Positions 23,910 to 32,613 of a stretch of 32,613 nt of DNA are shown here, in pieces. The position numbers and the translations under genes are program-made. The notes beneath the pieces are model-generated. The model saw nothing but the letters and a program-made list of their open reading frames with translations, had not been told where the DNA came from and ran no database searches. The stretch lies in NCBI RefSeq assembly GCF_000003605.2, contig NW_003156733.1, positions 284,282 to 316,894 of the forward strand. The letters are read 5' to 3'. Every line of letters begins with the position of its first letter. The stretch's first letter is position 1. This DNA comes from Saccoglossus kowalevskii. Its lineage: Eukaryota > Hemichordata > Enteropneusta > Harrimaniidae.

Positions 23910-24375
23910 CTATTGAAAATGAACAGCCACAGACGTAAGATTCATAAGATTCAATTATACGGATGTCTCGGGTGGTTTTATTCAAATTAAGACAGTAGAT
24001 AATATGTTCAGTATACTTGAAGGTAATCAACGTGACGCCTAATCATTTACTCTAGAGATCATGTTAAAATTGGAAACTCACCTTTAGATGTTTAATTTCA
24101 AACCATGATCGTTTTCACTCTAATTGTAGGCGTGTCTATTCTGGTATCATGAATAACTATATTTGAAATAAGAATATGACACCACTTGCACACTGGTTGT
24201 TTTTGAAAATGAAATGAACTATATTGGCGCTTTTGAAATGTGAAACACCATTGTCAGTGTCACATTACCAATAACCAATTTAAATTCTGTAATTGTATAT
24301 CAATTTCAGCGACGAAATGCATTTCGAAACCTTTCTGTACTAGATATTTCACCAATATCGGCCATCTTTATTGAC

Positions 24376-24622
24376 ACAATGCGGTCAATTGAAATACGGA
24401 GCCGTTGTTGAATGTTTATGTTACAACGATAACGGTCTTCCTTGTAGCAGGTGGTGGGGTCGTAATTAGCTCACTCTGTGAATATATGTGTACTATCGGC
24501 CGTGAGTATTTTCACATGTCCTCGCTGACCTACCACATGTGTCTCAACTGTGCGGCGTTATTAGAATGTAAATCCCATTGTAACCCAAGATTTGGTTTTT
24601 CCAAAAGTATAATCTAGTATTG
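24376..24622 (+). repeat. Dispersed repeat, copy 1
   Basis: About 245 bp aligning with 25793-25983 in the same orientation. Shared landmarks are AATTGAAATACG, GTTTAT, CTTGTAGCAGGTG (CTTCTAGCAGGTG in the other copy), GTCGTAATTRGCTCA, ATGTAAAT and TTTGGTTTT. Divergence is high, with compensating small indels. A frame through the middle reads FLVAGGGVVISS here and FLLAGAVVIGSS in the other copy, but other frames look equally similar, so I take this as DNA homology of an old repeat family rather than a gene. Confidence 0.6.
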
Positions 24623-25792
24623 CGAAATTGTATTCATTTGGCGGCATAATGGTTAATACAATCGGACATATAATCAGTTTAGGAATTTATATATTATTTG
24701 TATTATCGTTATATATCCCAAATAGTAAAACCTTTTTGTATGAACGAGCACTTTTACATATTTAAATACAGAGAGCCAATTGATTCATGCAAGCAAATTG
24801 AAATTTTGAATGCTACGACATGGATGATAATCTTGCATCATTTCAATATGTTAGTTGTTTTAAACTATAATATGCGAAGTACTGCAAATAATTAATTTCT
24901 CGGAACGGTGACCTTTCATTCAAATAAGAAGGAACGCTTAAACACGCCCTTACATTTTACGATGGCATTAAGTTTTGCAGGCGAAAGCCGCGAATGTATG
25001 AAATGAAAACAATATCAAATTCCTGACTTAATAAATCTATTATTGACAAATCACTGATCAGTTATTCTTTATTAATCTATATCATTATATATTGTAAAGA
25101 ACACAAGCCGTGTGCCATGTGCCGTGTTTCTATAGTGGCATACTTATGTAATTGTGGTCTTTTTCTTTCTGGTCTCTGAATACATTGGGAATATATGGAC
25201 ATGATTTCAATAATTGTTTTCGTATGTACTAAGAGTTCTATTTTCTCTATGTGGTAAAGTGTGGTTTGAAATGCCGATGTCGCTACACAGCGCATTGTTT
25301 AACTTTTATGTAAACAGACAATGTGATGGACACGCGTTCCATACGTCCCATATGACCATTATCGAATACTTAGTAGTAAGACGACTGTGACGGCGATTTA
25401 TAGGAAGAACGTGTTATTTAGCCAGTGATATATGGACATTATTGATTTGGCTATTGTATTCTTGATTTCATTCTTCCAAATTTGAGATATTTACAGGAAT
25501 TTACCTGTTCGTGTAATAGGCAAGCTTTCGTAAATATCTTAGCTAGTTTTATAGTTATTACAAATAACAGAGTTTGTAACACAATCGAGACAATCAATCA
25601 AACAGGGTAATTAGAGACGTTTATTATAGCTATGTAAAATGACACGTAGATGCCTGGTATGACCTAAAGCAATTGATGTTAATTTATCCAGTGACCTACG
25701 CAAATGTGTTACTCGTGGTGACAATGTGAGATACCCCTGTAACCCTGTGGTGACAGATGTCGATTCATCGCAGACAAGTCGGTCGTTTCGGC

Positions 25793-25983
25793 ACAGTGCG
25801 GTAAATTGAAATACGATGCGTGGTTGCTTGTTTATATATCAGATTCGACGACCTTTCTTCTAGCAGGTGCTGTCGTAATTGGCTCATCGGCGTGAGTCAA
25901 ATTAGATATTTAAACTCCAGTAATGCTATGTAAATAGTGTACGTGTCTCGGCTTTGGTTTTATCAAAATATTCGACTACATAT
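25793..25983 (+). repeat. Dispersed repeat, copy 2
   Basis: Partner of 24376-24622, about 1.4 kb away. It ends close to the start of the (TAAA)n array. It is shorter than copy 1 because of internal deletions. Confidence 0.6.
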
Positions 25984-26021
25984 TGTTTTAGGAGAATGTG
26001 TGTTACAGATGCACACGTAAG

Positions 26022-26022
26022 A

Positions 26023-26069
<47 letters not shown>

Positions 26070-26082
26070 ATAGATAAATAGA

Positions 26083-26169
<87 letters not shown>

Positions 26170-26170
26170 A
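26022..26170 (+). repeat. (TAAA)n microsatellite, about 37 copies
   Basis: A 149-bp array with two TAGA variant units near 26070-26082, ending in TTAATTAA. It is the reverse complement motif of the (TTTA)n array 2.1 kb upstream, so the two could pair as an inverted repeat. On the minus strand it encodes the same artificial FIYL repeat. Confidence 0.97.
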
Positions 26171-26309
26171 TTAATTAATACGGATGTAATCTGGGGTTTG
26201 TTTGTCATGTTTGTTGGCTGAAAAGCAGAAGAAGACAGGCTAATTAAGTCTACCTTCTAATAATTGCAAAACATTGATAAAATGTTAAGTAAAGCTTAAA
26301 AATTGTCTA

Positions 26310-26330
26310 AATATCAGAAAATCTGATATT
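26310..26330. other. Short perfect hairpin
   Basis: AATATCAGA, three A, then TCTGATATT. Nine-base perfect arms with a triloop, followed within a few bases by another palindrome, GATATC. It has no T run, and a bacterial-type terminator would not apply in this genome. Confidence 0.5.
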
Positions 26331-26574
26331 ACGATATCGTTACCCTAAATCATGCCCTAACATGATAATATACAATACAGAGTTTATATACACGTCGTTC
26401 GCAAACGACATTCTACTGAGGCACAATTAATAACGGAAATTGTTTGATAACGTATTGGTCATTTTAATATATCATCCTCGGGTTTCAGCTCGCCGTCATA
26501 TGAAGTATTCGGTGCTCTTCCACGGGTTAATACAATATGAAGCGCCGAAACAGCTTAGGTCACGAACCCGTTTT

Positions 26575-27070
26575 TCAGAAGCAGGTATGGACAAGGCGTT
26601 TATATATACAGACTTCCATGTTCGTTGAAGAATCCCGCGAATACACTGTTTTGAATTTTGTGAGCACTGAAATATTTTTTTTTCAATCGATATCACCAAA
26701 ACCCTACCACGTGACCTCAAACTTTTTCACAAATAAGCGCGCATAATTTCCGGGCTTTTTCTATTGGAATTCATTTTAAATTAATAAACGTATATGAGAG
26801 TATATTTTTTAGAATTTTGAACAAATTTTGATAAAGTCTATACTTTTGTGTAGATCCACGTAGGAAATGCGTACTTGAATTTACCTTACCTTCGCAAGCA
26901 TGGGTAAGGTTGAGCGTTCAATCATGACACATTTTTTATAACAACCACATAATCATATTTAAACATTTCTATAATAAGGTTTATAAATTATGGTACCAAC
27001 GGTGTTAGACTATAATATCGCCAGATAGTTACACTACTTGTAATTTATTATTAAACACCTTTTTATCAAC
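26575..27070 (+). repeat. Diverged tandem duplication, copy A
   Basis: Matches 27135-27560 in the same orientation. Landmarks shared in order are a GGCGTTT block with CATSTT-type sequence, a TTAATAA/TTTTTAGAATT block, AACAACCACA followed by TCATATTTA, and TGTTAGACTATAATATC. Offsets run from about 560 bp at the left to 481-490 bp at the right, so indels have accumulated. An inverted repeat, ACCTTACC/GGTAAGGT (26883-26910), lies inside this copy. No open frame is conserved. Confidence 0.7.
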
Positions 27071-27134
27071 GTCAAACAGTGACAGTGGTAATCTATGCGG
27101 CTTGAACACCTGGACCCGGATTGTAAAACGTGCC

Positions 27135-27560
27135 TTTCACACGCAAGTATGAGCATGGCGTTTTTAAATATGAAATTCCATCTTTGTTGCCGAGACCTCG
27201 TACTATCATTTTTTCTAAGTGAATACAAACAATCATTTCTGGACCATTCTGATTAGATGTTTTTGAATTAATAATTGTATACGAAAGTACATGCATAATG
27301 CTGCACGATTTTTAGAATTCAAAACGAGTTTTTATATTGTGTCGTGTGAATTGCCTCCTTGACTTCAGAATTTTTGCAGGCTTCAATAAAGGCTAGCCTT
27401 GGATCCACATATATTTCAATAACAACCACACAGTCATATTTACACATATTTGTAAAAGTTTCTAAATGAAAGTACAGTAACTAGTTTTTCGTTGTTAGAC
27501 TATAATATCCTGAGAAAGTTATACAAATTCATTATAAACAAGCTTTTAACCAGTGCTGGG
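27135..27560 (+). repeat. Diverged tandem duplication, copy B
   Basis: Second copy of 26575-27070. Its most conserved part is TGTTAGACTATAATATC near 27492. The ACCTTACC/GGTAAGGT hairpin of copy A is not preserved here. Confidence 0.7.
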
Positions 27561-27596
27561 ATATAAAATCCCAAAACCATTAATAAAGACACTGAT

Positions 27597-28096
27597 TTGA
27601 ATTGCTGTATTTATGATAACACGATGCTCTGTGAGCGGCACAGTAAAGCAGTTAACGGGTTACTCTCTGGGTTAATTCGAAATTTTCCGGAGCAAGATTT
27701 GACAGATACTGATCCACGAAGAGATACAAGTAAGAAAAGAAAAGCTACACCAGTCTGTACATCATTACGTGACCAAGATTTATTGAACACAATTTACAAT
27801 GAGGCGAAAAGGGGAAAACATGCGATCTTTTGTGATTTTATGCGCACGAAATGTGTTCAGACATGTGCGTCTACTTGAATTTACCGATGGGTGTGAACAT
27901 ATAATTAAACATTCACATGATGTGAAATTGTTTGATTTGCACGGCTTCGATGAAGCCGACCGATCATACCCGTTCTTACAAACCCTTTCGGGATACTGTA
28001 TTCGACATCAGTTGAATTGTGTAATTTGATTGGGCGCGCCATGGAGCTTAATCCATCACTCGGCGTTCCTTCAATAACAAGTCGTACGAATTTCAA
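27597..28096. other. GC-richer block with long open frames on both strands, coding status unclear
   Basis: Two plus-strand frames overlap: one contains an ATG at 27624 (starting MLCERHSKAVNG) and ends at 27878, the other covers 27799-28029. A minus frame at 27905-28096 contains an ATG at 28041-28043 and reads DVEYSIPKGFVRTG inside. On the minus strand TATAAAA lies near 28118-28124, upstream of the minus frame. A frameshifted plus-strand remnant and a small minus-strand exon are both conceivable. I recognise no domain in any frame, and overlapping frames are usual in GC-richer DNA. Confidence 0.15.
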
Positions 28097-28611
28097 ATTT
28101 AAACCAATAGATGATGTTTTATACCACGTCGTAGCTTAACTAAAAAAACAAACATAACTTCGATTGCCCATATAGACCCGTCACAACACGTGACTTTGTG
28201 TTCCAGTTACCATGTTGACAAGCGAACGTTTTTATAGTGGGGATTCTGCCAAAATATAACGGTAAGGGAACGGCCGAATAAATAAAATCTGACCTTTCAT
28301 GATGGTGAGGGGCATATTATTTTTTTGTATATTTGTTTTTACAATTGAACAGATCTATCGCCAAGTGCGTTGAATGCAGCCCTGAATGTACACAATACTC
28401 GGGGATCATGCAGACATGCATTTAGATTGACTGTGTGTATTTTTCTAACTATATGACACACTCAAGGGGTGTACTATGAACACAGTTACATAATTAAAAG
28501 GCAATGTCCAGCGTTAACGTCGCAGATTGAAACTAGCAGCGAATATTTCATTCCGAGGTTGTATCCATCTGTGCGAAGATTGATCTTGCCATGTAGTAGT
28601 TTATTTCAAGA

Positions 28612-28692
28612 AGTGATGCGACGTGATGTAATTGCACGTGATGTAATGTCACGTGATGTGATGCAATGCGATGTGATGTGAGGAGACGTGAT
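28612..28692 (+). repeat. Imperfect GTGATG/ACGTGATGT repeat containing E-boxes
   Basis: Short units such as ACGTGATGTAATTGC, ACGTGATGTAATGTC and ACGTGATGTGATGC follow one another, then give way to an ATTTGATTTG-type tract up to about 28720. The units create CACGTG E-boxes, one as the full TCACGTGA palindrome (28649-28656). It is probably simple-repeat in origin and could bind bHLH-zip factors. Confidence 0.7.
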
Positions 28693-28720
28693 TGATTTAA
28701 TTTGATTTGATTCGATTTGA

Positions 28721-31284
28721 ATTATTTATGAGAATAAACCGGAAGTTGATATCAGGCTTATCATAAGTTAATATCTAGTCTCCCCTGCTAAATACCTCAA
28801 CATTTGATAAGTAACTTTTGCACGTGCGATTTATTCTGTAACATACATGCAATTATTCACAACTAGCATCGTTAGTAGTATTTTTAGAAATAGTGCGTAC
28901 TCTCAGTTTTGCTAATGGGCATGTATCTCAAATACTTATCTGGAATCATCAACTAATGAGTACGAATCTTGACACCTAAAGTTATAAATATCATCTTTGT
29001 CGAGTAGCAAATGGTGTTGCTTTAGAAACGCCAGCACGCGGAGCAGAGTCTTCGGCTGTCTTACGGAACCTTGATATAATAATTACAGCTCGACTTAAAG
29101 CGTCACGCCCGTTATTTGGATAGAATGACAATTAAGGCAGACGGAGCGAATTTTGTGTGTGCGTTTAAATTATTGATTTACCTTTTCCAATCTAATTGTC
29201 GCTTTCTAACATCACGTAACTGTATACTCAACAGAAAAAGTGCAAATTAGCCCCGAGGTAATTATACCTTGGCAGTAATAACAGTGACTCACTCTCGTAA
29301 GGCGCCGTGATTTTTGCAAGCTTTGAAACGCCAAGCTCACAAGCCAATCATTATTAAATAAATCGGTATTTACAAATTGTTATACATAGGTGTATAAATA
29401 AAGGGAACAGCTTTCTGTCTTTCATTGTGTACAATGTAACAAAACATGTAACGAATGCTGGTAAATATAATTTATACTGTGAAATTAGGCAATAATCCTC
29501 ACTGAGGGTTGGTATATCACGTGATTATCGTTTCCTGTATGTTGTATGGATGAAAACAATAGAAATACACACCATCGGAACACAAATTACATTTCAATGA
29601 GGTGTCCCGAACGTGCCTTTGGTAAAATAAAATAAAGCCTGGGAACTAGAATTTCACCATTTGCAATACACCGAGCGGCATTATGAACCTAACATGCCGT
29701 AGTCATGAAAATGTTCGTTTTAACATTATCTTTCATCACGAAGACATTAATAGATTTTATGTTATATCAATAAATGTTGATGTTATGTCAATGAAAGATA
29801 TCAGTTGCTTATCAACCCTGAAAACCCTAGTAAATAACACGTGTGTGGTGAATTTGTTGGCAACATTTACGTTGGTTCGATCGAAGGTGTTTTATTTCCT
29901 TTTTTTTAGAAAAAGTGACTATCATAATTTATTTGTTTTAACATTTTACTGGAATTTGATCAGTTGTCGAGCTTTATCTGAATAAATACACCATTATTTG
30001 TGAACACATTTGTGAAATTTATTTTGTCTGTAGTTTACTTTCTTCGTATGACAAATAGCTGTATTTCGATGTTAGGTAAGACATTATCCAATGGTTCACT
30101 CAACTCAGAGTAAAGAGTAAATAATAAAACTACGTGACACTTGGCGACCCGGTCGTATGATAATTTTTGATTTATTAGTTGCGTGATGCCTTTTAGTCAG
30201 TGTATTTTGAACTTTCTTTGAAGACATCTCCACGCATCTGCAATCTATCATCATCATTGTGACATACAATCACGGCTGAGACTTCAATGAATATTCATAA
30301 TTACATATATGCAATTTGGGGCAATCTAGTGACATATAAGAAGATGAGAAATAATTTAGTCGGAGCTTGATCGAGCTAGACTTGAATGGAACTGAACTTC
30401 ATTGTTTAGGATTCATTATAGTCTTTTTGTGCTTAAACCACTTGACTTAAAAACTCTATCAGTAGTTTACTGATCTACAGTTATTTTTTACGAGAACGTC
30501 TTCTGAAATAATTCCTGTTTTTTTCGGGGGCACATGATGACGAGAGGGTGCAGGGACAGGGAACTACACCGTCGGAGCAGTATTTTTGGTCGTTCGTTCC
30601 GCGCGGCCCGGTATACACCGTACATTCAGTGTTGCTCGTGTGAGATTGAAGCAGTCACATTGGAAATATCATTGCAGGCATATCGGAAGCACAATGCCCA
30701 AGATAAAACACCGTAAAAACGTTAATATGTAATTGTATTCCACGATGCAGCGGAAAAAAATCCCATCACCATTCGTGTTTATATTAAGTCAATAATAAAA
30801 CAACTTACAATCAAAATTGAATGATCACATTTGAAATACTTTCACAAGCGTGATGCAAGTGTGTGGATGCTAGTAAACAAATGACCAAATTCAATATCTT
30901 ACATAATTCAATATTTTACTCCACTAATAGTAAGACGCAGTCGTCGACGCAGTTCCTTCTCGGCTTGTCAAACGTTGTTAAACCCATTTTGTAAACCATG
31001 TTATTGTTTCAGATATGATTGTTCCCGGGAAACGTCGACCTTCAATATTGTCACGTGTAATAAAAATATCGAACGTCAAAAACTAGTGTTGTTTTGAGTT
31101 GGTCGCGAACATCCTTAACATATTTTATCATACTACATTTTCAAATTTATATTTTAAGGTATATAATTATACTATACTATAAGCATTACTGCATATAAGA
31201 AATATGGCATTGATTTTTAAAACCATACATATAACCCGCCTTTATATATATATTGTTTTCAGAGCTTACTGTTGTGGATAGTAC
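28721..31284. other. Non-coding stretch, no gene supported
   Basis: Holds a TCACGTGA palindrome at 29517-29524, a 100-codon AT-rich plus-strand frame at 29683-29985 and a 60-codon GC-richer frame at 30534-30716. Both frames are of chance length and show no domains or splice support. Confidence 0.5.
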
Positions 31285-31336
31285 TACAGATCGAGACACC
31301 GTTTAGACGGTTTACGTAATCACGGTGTCTACTGTA
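31285..31336. other. 52-bp imperfect hairpin
   Basis: TACAG and AGACACCGT on the left pair with ACGGTGTCT and CTGTA on the right, giving 14 pairs interrupted by a 4-to-1 internal loop, with a 19-base terminal loop. It is shorter than a typical pre-miRNA. It could be a structured element or chance. Confidence 0.4.
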
Positions 31337-31539
31337 TGGGTATAGGTATAGTTGAAGTGACATTTCTCGGCTTTCTCGTCATCCTTAATAAGCGTACGCG
31401 TTCGAAATATGAAAGTCGGTTTATTCGACTTATGATCTGAGGGCAAATCCCCGAAACTCTGATTATACCATTATATTTTCTATCGCATCTTGTGACCATA
31501 AAAAAACAGCTCAAAGGTTCGGATGATTTTTACTGAATA

Positions 31540-31640
31540 TTGTGAGCGTAGTGGTTGTTCTCTGTAGGTCCTGAGCTCAAATACCGATTTTAATTTCTAC
31601 CTGGGTTTGAATACCCCAAAAACGGGATTGACAAGTATAA
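31540..31640 (+). mobile_element. Possible tRNA-derived SINE head, degenerate
   Basis: GAGCGTAGTGG (31544-31554) matches the RNA polymerase III A-box at 10 of 11 positions and runs on as GTAGTGGTTGTTCTC, typical of a tRNA D-arm. GGTTTGAATAC (31604-31614) matches the B-box GGTTCGANTCC at 9 of 11. The two start 60 bp apart, longer than in most tRNAs but tolerated in SINEs. The cloverleaf does not close: the T-stem is broken and no acceptor stem is seen, so a functional tRNA is excluded. No tail or target duplication was identified. Confidence 0.35.
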
Positions 31641-32340
31641 TCCTGGATGAGTGATAAGGAAGTCAAAACCAGGGTTGAGATTTTTGGGTTATGCTTGTTT
31701 ATCACGTATCAGAAAACTTTGTTATGTACAAATAAACAAAATTATGAGTTTCAATTTCGGAAACTGGTACAGAAATATAAAAAAAAATAAACATAGAAAT
31801 ATTATCGTTACGCAATTTTAGTTTGTTTTACTGAACGTTATGCCGCTTAATGAAACTGTCACCAATGTTTATTTTCAAATAATACCGTACTGATCATACG
31901 GTCTTAGACACATTAGGTACGCTGTTGCGCATTTTCTTATAGTACCCAGCGTAGATAAATATCTGACGTCAGGCAGTTATTTTAAGGTAGCGAGAAGGGA
32001 AATTTTCACTTTTTTCTTGATTTTTCAAAAATTGATAAAACGGTTACTTTAGACCTTGATACATCACCCCAGGTTTACAAAAGATCGAAATTGCGAAATA
32101 ACGTTGCTCAAATTAGTGTTTTAAAACACTAGCAGAAAAGACTACAACTGCCGTTTCGTGGATATTTGCGTAGTGTTTATCTTTGGAAGGAATTAAATGA
32201 TAAAATCTTATCTGTATACTCTGTTGTTGACGATTCTGATATAACGGGTGATAAGCTTCCAGTTGTAAACAATGCGTGTTTATCTAACGTCCATTGTCAG
32301 CATTATTGTCAGTCGAGACTTCGTCGGAGAAACATGGTCA
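31641..32340. other. Non-coding stretch, no gene supported
   Basis: AT-rich, without repeats or motifs I can support. The left part of the 128-codon frame listed separately begins here at 32166. Confidence 0.5.
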
Positions 32341-32552
32341 TACAGTACTCATTTCGCCCAACCTTCCGCTTTTACATCGACCGCTTATCGCTTAATTTCC
32401 GACCACGCGGTCTTGTCCGACCGGAAACCGACCGCATTTTAATCGCGTTTTTTTTTTCGCTCGCTCGCTCATTGAAAACATTGACCGCTCGCCCAAACAC
32501 TGATCACTGGTACATGAGTGGTCGAAATGGTGGTTTTGATAGTGAAGTGTGA
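32166..32552 (+). CDS. Open frame of 128 codons, doubtful
   Basis: The longest non-repetitive open frame in the window. It opens at a non-ATG codon (GTG), and the first ATG follows about 30 bases later. Its right half crosses the CpG-rich patch, whose low TA content lengthens open frames. I see no domain, no coherent hydrophobic pattern and no splice support. A chance frame through a repeat is the likeliest explanation. Confidence 0.1.
   Translation: MRSVYLWKELNDKILSVYSVVDDSDITGDKLPVVNNACLSNVHCQHYCQSRLRRRNMVIQYSFRPTFRFYIDRLSLNFRPRGLVRPETDRILIAFFFSLARSLKTLTARPNTDHWYMSGRNGGFDSEV
32341..32530. repeat. CpG-rich patch with recurring GACCGC-like motifs, possible element
   Basis: TCGACCGC, CCGACCACGCGG, CCGACCGG, CCGACCGC and TTGACCGC occur within about 110 bp, together with two CGCCCAA motifs, a T10 run, a short (TCGC)n and small inverted repeats (GACC/GGTC, GATCACT/AGTGGTC). 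Composition is unlike the flanks. It may be a fragment of a small transposon or a CpG-rich regulatory patch. No target duplication was identified, and the right boundary lies close to the end of the window. Confidence 0.35.
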
Positions 32553-32613
32553 ACATACAACTAGTATTAACTATTATTACATTCTGAACGACACCTCAAA
32601 TCTAATAGCTGTA

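Noticed and set aside
24638-24660. A-box-like GGCATAATGG suggesting a tRNA or SINE
   Set aside because: No B-box within a plausible distance and no foldable arms.
26310-26330. Hairpin as a transcription terminator
   Set aside because: No following T run and the genome appears eukaryotic, where such terminators do not apply.
29683-29985. 100-codon plus-strand ATG frame
   Set aside because: AT-rich composition with no domain or splice context; chance length.
1-32613. CRISPR array, prophage, operon or toxin-antitoxin system
   Set aside because: No regularly spaced direct repeats with unique spacers, no ribosome-binding sites with adjacent ORFs, and overall architecture typical of metazoan non-coding DNA.

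Overview
The window looks like one stretch of nuclear DNA from a metazoan, most likely an invertebrate. This is inferred from AT-rich composition (about 64% A+T by eye), CpG that is plainly not depleted, GT-AG splice signals, microsatellites, a decaying minisatellite, small dispersed repeats and a 50-N scaffold gap. There are no bacterial-style genes, no operons, and no rRNA or tRNA gene. With stops at roughly 7% of codons by chance, one or two open frames of about 110 codons are expected in six frames of this length. Almost all open frames here, including the longest (156 codons, inside a minisatellite), need no gene to explain them.

The one segment I believe is coding is a minus-strand internal exon at 17732-17940. 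It has 69 whole codons, one open frame, high third-position GC and consensus splice sites on both sides. Two neighbours can be joined to it in phase: a short terminal exon at 17068-17096 and a possible first exon ending at 20128. Together they would make a small protein of about 82 residues, but the flanking exons are weakly supported and I do not recognise the protein.

Layout: 1-6955 is featureless intergenic or intronic DNA. 6956-7144 is a MITE-like insertion with a 5-bp target duplication. 7150-10300 holds possible RFX half-sites and a G12 run. 10323-10390 is a promoter-like cluster (NRF1, RFX, CRE and CCAAT motifs). 12905-13200 is a GC-richer island opening with a perfect TCTCGCGAGA palindrome. 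13200-17060 is featureless. 17068-20173 is the candidate gene, with a 21-bp minisatellite and a duplicated segment running up to the assembly gap in its putative intron. 22802-22872 is a strong hairpin with 22-nt arms. 23764-27560 is a repeat-rich zone: (TTTA)n, two copies of a dispersed repeat, (TAAA)n, and a diverged tandem duplication with a period near 480-560 bp. 28612-28692 is a small GTGATG/E-box repeat. 31285-31336 is a hairpin, 31540-31640 a tRNA-SINE-like head, and 32341-32530 a CpG-rich patch with repeated GACCGC-like motifs.

No multi-gene system can be read from this window. The best leads are the unrecognised small gene, the hairpin with a related site 13.5 kb away, the two promoter-like clusters, and the excess of TCACGTGA octamers.
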